A stretch of DNA of 64,000 nucleotides from Anaerovorax odorimutans. Its GTDB lineage: Bacteria > Bacillota > Clostridia > Peptostreptococcales > Anaerovoracaceae. The translations under genes and the position numbers were made by a program. Location of the stretch: positions 186,001 to 250,000 of the forward strand of contig NZ_JANFXK010000003.1 in assembly GCF_024459955.1 (NCBI RefSeq), given 5' to 3'. Under the pieces are notes generated by a model. It did no database searches, had not been told where the DNA came from, and was given only the letters and a program-made list of their open reading frames with translations. How positions within the stretch are numbered: the first letter of the stretch is position 1; each line of letters opens with the position of its first letter. Shown piece after piece: positions 17,256 through 25,260 of the stretch.

Positions 17256-18998
17256 CTATGCATAGATGCCGGTTAAATAGCGCAGAAACGCCTCTCTGTG
17301 CATAGGCTTGCCGTACAGATACCCCTGGGCGTACTTACAGCCCATTCCCTTCAAAAGATCCCTCTGCTCCTCCGTCTCTACCCCTTCTGCGATTACCTGC
17401 AGCTTCAGTCTGGTGGCCAGATCAATGACCAGCCGCATGATTTCCCGCCTGCGCATAATATTCTTCCCCGGTTTCAGAAATTCCATATCCAGCTTCAAAA
17501 TATCGATGGGCAGCTCCGATAGGGTATTGAGCGAGGAGTATCCCTTTCCGAAATCATCCATCTCAATGACAAAGCCAATCTGTTTCAATTGCCCTATGAC
17601 AGCAAGCAGCTGGTGGGAATCCGCCACATAGGCTGATTCGGTTATTTCCAGATGCAAATCGGAAGGATTCAGATGATAGTTCGCCGTAAGCTTTGTCAGC
17701 ACGTCCGGCAAATCTCCATGGTAGAGATCTTTTCTGGAAACATTCACCGATATCGGCACAAAGGAGCCGAACTTGTTTTTCCACATCTCTATGATTTGAC
17801 AGGTCTTATCCCACATAAACCGATCCAGATTATAGATGAAATCGTTTTTTTCAAACAGCGGAATAAAATCCGCAGGCGATATCATTCCGTATTCCGGATG
17901 ATCCCAACGCACCAGTGCTTCGGCCCCGATCAGTTTTCCCGTGCCGATTTCCACTTTGGGCTGTAAAAACACCTGAAAATTCCCCTGCTGCAGAGATTCT
18001 TCCATGGTGTCGATAATTTTCTGCTCCCGCATCATTTTTTCGCGCAGAGAATCATCGTAAAACGCCATCTCCCGGTCATAGATTCCCTTGATACTGTCCG
18101 CCGCCAAAACAGCCCGATCGCACATCCGAACGATTTCCATTTCCCTGTCTTCAACCGCGTAAACTCCGATTTTGATCTGAAGACGCATGGGCAGAGGATA
18201 AGTCTCTTCAAACAGAGCCATCTTTTTTCTCAAGATACCATAAAACTCCTCCGACCGGCGAACCATGGCATAGAACTTATCGGCCCTGGCTCTTGCGAAT
18301 AAAGCTTCCCCTTCTGCGGGAACGCTCTGCAGAAAGTGGGCCATTCTGACCAGCAGCTCATCCCCCTGGGGAGCACCAAAGGCATCATTTACAATTTTAA
18401 ATCGCTCGATGTCCACAGCAACGATATCAAAATCCTGCTCCGGCTTTTCCCTCAGCAGCTTTTTCGCATTCTCGAAAAACGCCGTCTGCGTAAGAAGGTT
18501 GGTCAGCGGATCCCTGCCGAGAACATCAATCGTACTCTTAGCCTCGCGGGTTTCCTCCAAAAGCTGTTTCAGTCGTTCATTGGCCCGCGCCAGCCCTCTC
18601 TGATAATTAATCAGTTGATTGTTGATCTTTTGGAGCTGATCGTAGTCAGAAGGTTTCCCTTTATCCGCATGTATTTGGGCGGCCGCCGAAAGGTACAGCT
18701 CCATCAGCCTGGTAAGCTGTTCGTTCTCTTCAATATCGCACAGCAGAAAAAGAATCCGGTCGCCGACGTTCTTTGCCGCCGCATAGGCGTTCCTTTGTCC
18801 CTCTCTGCCTGCGTATTCCGCACAGACAGAAACAGAGACCACCCTGCCATCGCTTTTTTCCAGCAGAGCGCTCTGCTGCTCCGTCTGTTTGAAAAGCTGT
18901 CCCACATTCTCAACTCTGACGGCCAGCTCTGAAGGAATGCTCCCCATCACCCGGTCAACATTTCCATATATGTCACATACTGCAATATATCCTAGCAT
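17256..18998 (-). CDS. Degenerate GGDEF plus intact EAL protein, likely c-di-GMP phosphodiesterase
   Basis: A 580-residue cytoplasmic protein. Residues 1-110 form an unassigned, possibly PAS-like sensor region, 115-155 a coiled linker, 155-320 a GGDEF domain and 335-575 an EAL domain. The GGDEF signature is QGDEL (211-215), so cyclase activity is doubtful. The EAL domain keeps AEALVRW (E360), SVNVSRKDL, EITESAY, DDFGKGYSS, LKLDMEF and AEGVET, the residues needed for metal binding and hydrolysis. The prediction is therefore c-di-GMP breakdown, with the GGDEF part perhaps sensing GTP. Its start lies 4 bp downstream of the cobalamin-binding protein gene, so the two are very likely a sensor-effector pair. 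Confidence 0.9.
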   Translation of the reverse strand: MLGYIAVCDIYGNVDRVMGSIPSELAVRVENVGQLFKQTEQQSALLEKSDGRVVSVSVCAEYAGREGQRNAYAAAKNVGDRILFLLCDIEENEQLTRLMELYLSAAAQIHADKGKPSDYDQLQKINNQLINYQRGLARANERLKQLLEETREAKSTIDVLGRDPLTNLLTQTAFFENAKKLLREKPEQDFDIVAVDIERFKIVNDAFGAPQGDELLVRMAHFLQSVPAEGEALFARARADKFYAMVRRSEEFYGILRKKMALFEETYPLPMRLQIKIGVYAVEDREMEIVRMCDRAVLAADSIKGIYDREMAFYDDSLREKMMREQKIIDTMEESLQQGNFQVFLQPKVEIGTGKLIGAEALVRWDHPEYGMISPADFIPLFEKNDFIYNLDRFMWDKTCQIIEMWKNKFGSFVPISVNVSRKDLYHGDLPDVLTKLTANYHLNPSDLHLEITESAYVADSHQLLAVIGQLKQIGFVIEMDDFGKGYSSLNTLSELPIDILKLDMEFLKPGKNIMRRREIMRLVIDLATRLKLQVIAEGVETEEQRDLLKGMGCKYAQGYLYGKPMHREAFLRYLTGIYA

Positions 18999-19002
18999 AT
19001 CC

Positions 19003-20052
19003 TCATCCCATTGCCTTATCTGCCCATTTTACAAGGTCCCTGGCATCCTTCGTATAAACGTCAACTTCCCATTCTTCCCATATGTCATCGGTATGCGAAA
19101 AAGCATTGCCGCCGACAGCCAGCCGCATATCAGGAAACCGCCGGCGTGCCTGCCTGACAGCCTCCCTGCAGTCCAGCAGGTGCTGCGGCAAGGTTACCGA
19201 AAGCGCAAGAAGATCCGGCCCGCTTCGTTTTGCCTCCGAAAGAATGGAATCAATAGGAACTTCGGCCCCCAGATAGATACTGTCCCACCCATCGTACTCG
19301 AAGAGATCCGCGACCATCCGTGCTCCCATTTCGTGCAGCTCGCTTCCGACACAAGCCACCAGAACCTTTCTGCGTTTTCTCTCCTGCCTGAAAATAACCG
19401 GATAGAACTGAGCCAGCGCCAGCTGAGCAGTAGCCGTACAGTAATGCTCCTGCGCCTCCGATATCGCATACTGATGCCACATGTCACCCACTCTGCGCAT
19501 GGACCCGGCCGTAATGTCCACATAGATGTCCTCCAGGGGGATACCTCTTTTTCTGTATTCCGAAACCAGAAAGATTGCATCCCGGATTTGGGAGCTCAGA
19601 AGGCAGTCTAATAACTCCTGGATTTCTTTTCCATAGCTATCCTCTGTATCATTGCTTGCGCAACTGCTGTTTTCATGCTCCCTTCCCGCCGCAGCGACAG
19701 CTGAGCGCATCCTCTCCTGCAGCTGTTTCTGCTTTCCGGGGCCGATTCGCTTCCCGGCATACGCGCCGAACATGTCATAGCCCTTCAAGATCAGATCCTT
19801 TATCGCTTCTGTGGTCCGCGAGGGCATCCGCGGGCAGAGCAGCCGGTAAAACCAGCCTGTGCTGTATGTGAACAGCTTATTATCCTCCAGTTCCAGGGCG
19901 GCGCAGATATCTCCCAGATTACATGCGATCGCCTGACGTATATTCCTTTTCGCAGGTTCATCCAATTGTGGCATTTGTTGAAACAGCTGCCGAAAAATCT
20001 CATTTGCTATACCTTGAAGTTGCGGGTCGTTATCCAGTTGCAGCAAGCTCAT
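19003..20052 (-). CDS. Cobalamin-binding sensor protein with photoreceptor-type motifs
   Basis: A 349-residue protein. Residues 1-120 are helical and unassigned: not a MerR or other DNA-binding domain that I can recognise. Residues 140-225 resemble the B12-binding helical cap, and 228-345 the Rossmann-type B12-binding domain. W192 is followed after nine residues by E202-H203, and E238-L-H240-E-M-G243 gives E-x-H-x-x-G, the lower-ligand motif. This combination is what I know from CarH/LitR cobalamin photoreceptors, whereas methyltransferase corrinoid proteins carry D-x-H-x-x-G without W-x9-EH. It may sense light through adenosylcobalamin, or redox or B12 status, and signal to the co-encoded EAL protein. 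No methyltransferase gene is adjacent. Confidence 0.85.
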   Translation of the reverse strand: MSLLQLDNDPQLQGIANEIFRQLFQQMPQLDEPAKRNIRQAIACNLGDICAALELEDNKLFTYSTGWFYRLLCPRMPSRTTEAIKDLILKGYDMFGAYAGKRIGPGKQKQLQERMRSAVAAAGREHENSSCASNDTEDSYGKEIQELLDCLLSSQIRDAIFLVSEYRKRGIPLEDIYVDITAGSMRRVGDMWHQYAISEAQEHYCTATAQLALAQFYPVIFRQERKRRKVLVACVGSELHEMGARMVADLFEYDGWDSIYLGAEVPIDSILSEAKRSGPDLLALSVTLPQHLLDCREAVRQARRRFPDMRLAVGGNAFSHTDDIWEEWEVDVYTKDARDLVKWADKAMG

Positions 20053-20130
20053 CTCCAGTCTCCTTTTTAAACAGCAATTATATTCTGCATCACAAATTAT
20101 AAATATTATACAACTTTTATCCTGGAATGA

Positions 20131-20174
20131 AAAGAAAAGAACGGTGATTCTGTCTGCCAGAACACCGTTCTTTT
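20131..20174 (-). terminator. Terminator of the 560-residue permease gene
   Basis: AAGAACGGTG / CACCGTTCTT stem with an inner TTCTG / CAGAA stem; T-rich on the minus-strand side. It lies 31 bp beyond the permease stop codon. Confidence 0.8.
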
Positions 20175-20204
20175 CCGTAAATAAGGCTTTAAAGAGGTAT
20201 AGTT

Positions 20205-21887
20205 CTAATCCAGCCTGTTTTTCTTAGGCTCCAGCTTAAGACTCAGAAGCCCCAGCACTACACCGATAACGGCAAAGATGATCGCTGCGATCCCGATTGC
20301 GTGGATCATAGCGTCGAAATTGCCCAGGAAGCCGTTTCCATATGTTTCCTGATAATATTCAGGACCCCAATCGCCTTCGTACCATCTGAGCCAAGGTCCC
20401 GCCAGACCGCCCATTACAGCAAAGCCCAGGAACATACCGCACATCTTCCTCAAATCACCGACTGCCAGCTTTGTTTTCGTATTGATCGGAAATCTCTGCG
20501 GATCTTTTTTCGCAAGACCGCCGTACATCCACTTCCAGATCACGTACAGCACCGGACCGGATACAATACCGATCATGCCGCCGATGAAATAATCCGTGCC
20601 GTTTAAGAAGAACAGCAGCAGAGCAATGATGATCGGCATGATACAGATGAAACAGAGGAAACCATATCCGCCGGGGATTTTAAATTTGTACTCCTCCTTC
20701 GGTATCCGCTTTCTGAGAATCATTGCTGACAGATATACCATGATATAGGATGCTACCAGCATAAATACGTCCACAATTACAACCTGCGCAAAACCAAACT
20801 GACAGAGGATAAGATTAACGATTCCTACCGACAGTACGGCTACGTAAGGAACGCCGTGTTTCTTGTCGCATTTGACCATGATCGGCGGGGCCAGATGATC
20901 ATCAGCCAATGCGAAGAAGCCCCGGGAGCCGGAAGCAATATACGTATTGAAAATAGAACAGTTTGCTACTACGGCTACGATTACAAAGAACACGCCGAAT
21001 GCCGGACCCCAGAAATGTTCGGCTACATCTGCGTATCCGACAGTTCCTGCTTCTGTTCCCCACTCTTCCCAGCGGCCCAAAGAACCGATACTTGCCGCAG
21101 TAGGTAAAATATAAGTGGCCATAATTAAAGGTACGGTAATTATGGTTGCCCTTGGAATAATCTGAGGATTCTTCACCTCGCCGGCGATGGTAGACATGGA
21201 TTCGTACCCTGAATACATCCACATGCCAACCGCAAGTCCGGCACCTATGTAGTATACCCAGTCTCCGAAAGCAATGCCATGTACTCCCATGATTTCTCCA
21301 TCCGCGGTAAACGGTACAAACGGATTATGATCCATATTGGTAAATCCACATACTGCGATCATAGCGAAGGCCGCAATAACGAAAATGGCCAGAATTGTAC
21401 TTACAACACCAACATCCCTTATACCTCTGATATTGATCCAAATAAAAAATACGATAATCACGACTTTAATGATTAATTCCGTAGTCGAAGACAGGTTCCA
21501 ATGTCCCGCAATGTATCCTCCGGCCAGAATGACATACAGGGAATTATCAATATAAATGGATACGGTTCTCCACCAGCCGGCCTGGAATCCCCAGAACTCG
21601 CCCAGAGCCTCCTGAACCCACTTATAATAACCGCCCTCCTGCGGCCTCACTGAACCCAGCTCCGCAGCTACCAGCCCGAACGGCATCCCCCATACGAACG
21701 GCAGAACGATCAGCATAACAATCGTCAGCCCGGGTCCGGATTCCGGAATCATTTCTTCTATCCCATAGCAGCCTGCGGCTACCAGACAGAAGATCATGAA
21801 CACCACGGTCGATGTTTTTATATCATGCTGCTTTAGCCCATGTTCTCCAACATCTACCATAGCTGAGCTTTTCTTCATTTCGCTCAT
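20205..21887 (-). CDS. APC-family amino acid permease (large type)
   Basis: A 560-residue amino acid-polyamine-organocation transporter with about 12-14 hydrophobic segments. After a polar N-terminus (MSEMKKSSAMVDVGEHGLK), the first helices contain GCYGIEEMIPESGPGLT and the conserved ELGSVRPQEGGYYKWVQEALGEFWGFQAGWW, as in glutamate/GABA antiporter-like APC proteins. The substrate is not determinable. It differs clearly from the three permeases at 27-33 kb, so it is not part of that duplication. A good SD (AGGAGGTG) precedes the start, and the gene has its own terminator, so it is probably monocistronic. Confidence 0.88.
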   Translation of the reverse strand: MSEMKKSSAMVDVGEHGLKQHDIKTSTVVFMIFCLVAAGCYGIEEMIPESGPGLTIVMLIVLPFVWGMPFGLVAAELGSVRPQEGGYYKWVQEALGEFWGFQAGWWRTVSIYIDNSLYVILAGGYIAGHWNLSSTTELIIKVVIIVFFIWINIRGIRDVGVVSTILAIFVIAAFAMIAVCGFTNMDHNPFVPFTADGEIMGVHGIAFGDWVYYIGAGLAVGMWMYSGYESMSTIAGEVKNPQIIPRATIITVPLIMATYILPTAASIGSLGRWEEWGTEAGTVGYADVAEHFWGPAFGVFFVIVAVVANCSIFNTYIASGSRGFFALADDHLAPPIMVKCDKKHGVPYVAVLSVGIVNLILCQFGFAQVVIVDVFMLVASYIMVYLSAMILRKRIPKEEYKFKIPGGYGFLCFICIMPIIIALLLFFLNGTDYFIGGMIGIVSGPVLYVIWKWMYGGLAKKDPQRFPINTKTKLAVGDLRKMCGMFLGFAVMGGLAGPWLRWYEGDWGPEYYQETYGNGFLGNFDAMIHAIGIAAIIFAVIGVVLGLLSLKLEPKKNRLD

Positions 21888-21973
21888 GCTAACACCTCCT
21901 TACAAAATTACAATCAGTGTTCATTAAGTTCATCCTAATTATAATCCTTTTTCAGAAAATTCGCAATTGTTAG

Positions 21974-22351
21974 TTATTTAACAGAAAATGCGTTTTGTTC
22001 TGGAAGGGGCTGCTTTGGTATCATTGCGGTCAGATTTCTTGCTCTAACGAATACATCCACAAATCGGTCAAAAGTATCCAAATCCGGGGCATAGTAATAG
22101 TAAATCTTTGTTCCTTCTTTTCTAATCTTCAATAACCCGGCATCTTTTAATATCTGAATCTGATGCGATACTGCCGGTCTGGAAAGATTCGTTTTTTCTG
22201 CGATCTCCTGCACGCGCATCCCGTCACACCTGCCGGATTTCATCATGATCAAGAGTAAATATTGTCGTGTCTCATCGCCTATTGCGGTCAGCACCTTTTG
22301 AAATGACTGAAAGTCTTCTGCCAATTGGTCAATTTCTTTCTTCGCGTCCAT
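21974..22351 (-). CDS. ArsR-family transcriptional regulator
   Basis: A 125-residue winged helix-turn-helix protein. The recognition region is MRVQEIAEKTNLSRPAVSHQIQILKDAGLLKIRKEGTKIYYY split over residues 45-87, which is typical ArsR/SmtB. No metal-binding CxC motif is present, so it is probably not a metal sensor of the classic type; it has two Cys or fewer. It lies 15 bp downstream of the nitroreductase gene in the same direction, so it may autoregulate that pair from the promoter at 23055-23082. Confidence 0.88.
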   Translation of the reverse strand: MDAKKEIDQLAEDFQSFQKVLTAIGDETRQYLLLIMMKSGRCDGMRVQEIAEKTNLSRPAVSHQIQILKDAGLLKIRKEGTKIYYYYAPDLDTFDRFVDVFVRARNLTAMIPKQPLPEQNAFSVK

Positions 22352-22366
22352 GAATTCCGTATCTCC

Positions 22367-23020
22367 TTATTCACACTTATGTCCGGATGCGGCTTCAAAA
22401 TGATACTTAACGATCCCTAAATCTATAAAGGCAAAAGACTTATTCTCCGCAGTAATCTTTGCGGACTCTTCCTTTAACTCAATATGAAACCTCTGCTGAT
22501 TTGTAGCTGTCGGCGCAAGAAGCGCAGCCTCTACACCGGACGCATACCATTGCGGCATGTTATTTGATATGTTTGAAATCTCCGATATAGATTTGTTCTT
22601 ATGCGCTACGCCTTGATTAGCGCCATACCCCAGCGCAATTATAATTACCTGTTTTTCATCCGTTTCCACCTTTGCTACACCTTTACCATGCGTAAATCCA
22701 ACCCAGCAAGTATTTAATCCAAGTTCCTGGGCCTTCAATACAAGTTGTTCGCCATAGTATCCTGCCTTTTCATCCAGATCTGGATCTGATTTCTTGCCAA
22801 CGATTGAAATATAGTTTGCGCAATTCTTGAATTTTGCGACTTTTGAAAAGAACGCTTTAAAACACCTAGGCTCATCATATATAATCTGAATGTTAAGCCC
22901 GCTCTTTTTATTGCACTCTCTGGCTAATGCATTTAATACTTCACGTTTGTCATCCTCGATCCTCTTATCAGTATACTGACGAACACTGTGGCGACTTCTT
23001 ATAATTTCCAAAACTTCCAT
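22367..23020 (-). CDS. Nitroreductase-family flavoprotein
   Basis: A 217-residue FMN-dependent nitroreductase-fold protein. The N-terminal IIRSRHSVRQYTDKRIE (residues 6-22) is the FMN phosphate-binding motif, and YYGEQLVLKAQELGLNTCWVG (about 92-112) is the dimer/flavin helix motif. The C-terminal half (ALLAPTATNQQRFHIEL) also fits the family. The physiological substrate is unknown; such enzymes in anaerobes reduce nitro compounds, quinones or enoates. It is first in an operon with the ArsR regulator; AAAGGAG precedes the start. Confidence 0.88.
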   Translation of the reverse strand: MEVLEIIRSRHSVRQYTDKRIEDDKREVLNALARECNKKSGLNIQIIYDEPRCFKAFFSKVAKFKNCANYISIVGKKSDPDLDEKAGYYGEQLVLKAQELGLNTCWVGFTHGKGVAKVETDEKQVIIIALGYGANQGVAHKNKSISEISNISNNMPQWYASGVEAALLAPTATNQQRFHIELKEESAKITAENKSFAFIDLGIVKYHFEAASGHKCE

Positions 23021-23054
23021 AAAGCAATCTCCTTTTGTTTATTTGTTTAATCGG

Positions 23055-23082
23055 ATTATATCATTTCGTTAACAAAAAACAA
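23055..23082 (-). promoter_or_regulatory. Sigma-A type promoter of the nitroreductase operon
   Basis: On the minus strand TTGTTT (23082-23077), a 16-bp spacer, and TATAAT (23060-23055), 34 bp upstream of the start codon. The surrounding DNA is AT-rich. Confidence 0.6.
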
Positions 23083-23232
23083 CATCCGTAAAGTAAATCA
23101 AGATGGACCCAGCATGTCACTAACGTTTTATTAAAGTTCGGACCAACTCGACCGGTAAATCAAATATAAAACCTGATGCTGACGCTATTTATCTTAAAAC
23201 GCCAGGCCGAGAAACATACTGGTAACTATTCT

Positions 23233-23381
23233 TATTTTTTTCGAAAAGTTACGCACTTTTCAACGTTCCCGCGGCCTCCCAACCAATCAGCAGCACAAAC
23301 TTTCATTTCTTCACAGCCCCAACCCCTCTCAAACCCACAACTTTGCGTAAACGCACCCCCTTTTTCAAAAAAAGTTACCAC
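23233..23381. repeat. Dispersed intergenic element, copy A
   Basis: About 149 bp matching 58371-58515 in blocks at the same spacing: AAAAGTTACGCACTTTTCAA near the left end, ACAAACTTTC, CAGCCCCA, CAACTTTGCGTAAACG, and AAAAAGTTACCAC at the right end. The blocks are 85-95% identical by eye, with variable DNA between. No reading frame is conserved. The first 25 bp of the window (GATTTTTTCGAAAAGTCACCG) may be a further fragment. Confidence 0.75.
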
Positions 23382-23389
23382 ATCCGCCC

Positions 23390-23880
23390 CTCCAAAACAA
23401 AAAAGGGCGGATGCTCCCCCAACCAAAGCCTCATTTTCCCAAAGGCAGAACCCCTTTTGCGCAGGCAAACCCCGCAGCGGCAGCGTATCGCAAAGCGATA
23501 CAACGCTGTCCGAGAACCTTGCCGAAGCCTCCCCCACACATCTCCCAAAACAATCCGCATCCGCCCCGCCAAAGCAAAAAAGGGCGGATACCCTCCCCAA
23601 CTAAAGCCTTACTTTCCCAAGGCAGACCCCCTTTTGCGCAGGCAAACTCCGCAAGCCCGCAGGTCGCACCACAACCAAACGCAATCTGAGAACCTTGCCG
23701 AAGCCTCTCCACACATCTCCCAAAACAATCCGTATCCGCCCCCAGGGCGGATGCTCCCCCAAATCAAAGCCTCATTTTCCCAAAGGCAGAACCCCTTTTG
23801 CGCAGGCAAACTCCGCAGTGGCAGCGTATCGCAAAGCGATACAACGCTGCCCGAGGACCTTGCCGAAGCAAAAGGGGTTC
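23390..23880. repeat. Three imperfect tandem copies of a palindrome-rich unit of about 175 bp
   Basis: Units begin near 23390, 23574 and 23748. Each carries GGGCGGAT, CAAAGCC, CCCAAAGGCAGA-type sequence, CCCCTTTTGCGCAGGCAAAC and CTTGCCGAAGC. Copies 1 and 3 include the hairpin GTATCGC-AAA-GCGATAC nested in CAGCG/CGCTG; copy 2 has a different insert there. ATCCGCCC/GGGCGGAT palindromes sit at the unit junctions. Copy 3 ends in GCAAAAGGGGTTCTGCC, an exact inverted copy of its own GGCAGAACCCCTTTTGC. Reading frames over this area follow the repeat and show no protein character. Confidence 0.8.
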
Positions 23881-23886
23881 TGCCTT

Positions 23887-25260
23887 CTACTTCAGATCAT
23901 ACTCCACCAACTTATTAAACAACTGCCGCCTGGATATATCCAATATCTCCGCAACCTTATTCATATCCTTCGGGTAACGTTCCAAAAGGCCTTCGATATA
24001 TTCCTTTTCCACCTTGCTGCGGTAATCCCGCAAAGAAACCGTATAATCGATTTCCGCTGCTGCTGCAGCCGGGCGGTAATTCTGATTCTTGACCACATCC
24101 GATGGAAGGTACTCCTCGAGAATTTCCCCCTTTTCCGAAAGAACCACAAGCCGCTCGATAATGTTTTTTAATTCGCGGACATTGCCCGGGTAATGGTATC
24201 CGTTGAGCAGCTCGCTGACTCTCGGCTCGACATTGGATATGACCTTATTCATTTCCCTCTGGTACTTATCGAAAAAGTATTCGATGAACAGCGGAATATC
24301 TTCCGGGCGATCGCGGAGCGGAGGCAGTTCCAGAACAATGGTACTGATCCGGTAAAACAGATCGTCTCTAAAGCAGCCGTCGCTCATATCCTGCTGTAAA
24401 TTGTGATTGGTCGCCGTAATCAGGCGAAAATCCACATTGATGGGCGTGCTGCTGCCCATCCGGTAGATCTGCTTGTTTTCAATAGCCTTCAAAAGTTTTG
24501 CCTGCAGATTGATGGAAACGCCGCCGATCTCATCCAAAAACAGAGTTCCGTCGTTGGATGCTTCAAAGAGTCCGATCCGACGCTTGTCCGCGCCGGTAAA
24601 AGCCCCCTTTTCATGGCCGAACAGTTCGGATTCCAGAATGGATTCCGACAGAGCCTGACAGTTCAGTTCCATAAAGTTAGCGTCACACCGCTTGCTCTTT
24701 TGATGGATAAAGGAAGCCAGCACCTCTTTTCCTGCCCCGGACTCTCCGAGGATCAAAATATTGGAATCGCTTTGAGCCGCCCTCTCCGCCAGTTCCAGCA
24801 TCTGCCGGTACTTTTTATTCTGGCTTTCCAGCATGAACTTTCCATTGACCTTCTCCTTGAGAATCGCATTATCTCTGCGGATTTTCTTTGTATCCCGGAT
24901 TTTGCGAATCTCCAGAAACAGCTCTTCCGGATCTCTTCCCTTAGTAACATACGTATACGCTCCGGCCTTCATGGCATCCACGGCTTTTTCAATGGTCCCG
25001 TGGGCTGTCAGCATGATTACTTCCGTATCGTACTCCCGCTTCTTGATCTCTTCCAAAAGCTGGCGCCCGTCCATCACCGGCATGCACAGATCCGTAATCA
25101 CCAGATCAAAGGGCTTTTTCTCCAGTCTTTTCACCGCTTCCTCACCGTTTCCGCAGGTATCCACCTTGTAGCCCTTTCCGGTTAGAATCATTTTCAGCAC
25201 ATCGCAATAGTCTTTTTCATCATCAACTACTAAAATATTAAAATTATTACCTTTACTCAA
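23887..25260 (-). CDS. NtrC-family sigma-54 response regulator
   Basis: A 457-residue response regulator. Receiver domain residues 1-120 have acidic residues D13/D14, phosphoacceptor D57 and K107. The AAA+ domain spans about 145-375, with Walker A GESGAGKE (172-179), the GAFTGA loop intact at 219-224 that contacts sigma-54, and FLDEIGG. The C-terminal Fis-type helix-turn-helix (NKVAEILDISRRQLFNKLVEY) ends the protein. It activates sigma-54 promoters when phosphorylated. Its start overlaps the stop of the sensor kinase gene by 8 bp. Candidate targets are the sigma-54 promoters at 31757 and 33539. Confidence 0.95.
   Translation of the reverse strand: MSKGNNFNILVVDDEKDYCDVLKMILTGKGYKVDTCGNGEEAVKRLEKKPFDLVITDLCMPVMDGRQLLEEIKKREYDTEVIMLTAHGTIEKAVDAMKAGAYTYVTKGRDPEELFLEIRKIRDTKKIRRDNAILKEKVNGKFMLESQNKKYRQMLELAERAAQSDSNILILGESGAGKEVLASFIHQKSKRCDANFMELNCQALSESILESELFGHEKGAFTGADKRRIGLFEASNDGTLFLDEIGGVSINLQAKLLKAIENKQIYRMGSSTPINVDFRLITATNHNLQQDMSDGCFRDDLFYRISTIVLELPPLRDRPEDIPLFIEYFFDKYQREMNKVISNVEPRVSELLNGYHYPGNVRELKNIIERLVVLSEKGEILEEYLPSDVVKNQNYRPAAAAAEIDYTVSLRDYRSKVEKEYIEGLLERYPKDMNKVAEILDISRRQLFNKLVEYDLK

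Noticed and set aside
17256-18998. Calling the EAL protein an active diguanylate cyclase
   Set aside because: The active-site motif is QGDEL rather than GGDEF; the EAL residues are intact instead.
23176-24171. Overlapping frames in the repeat region at 23.2-24.2 kb
   Set aside because: They follow the tandem palindromic repeat and give low-complexity Pro/Arg-rich translations, with several frames open at once. Not coding.
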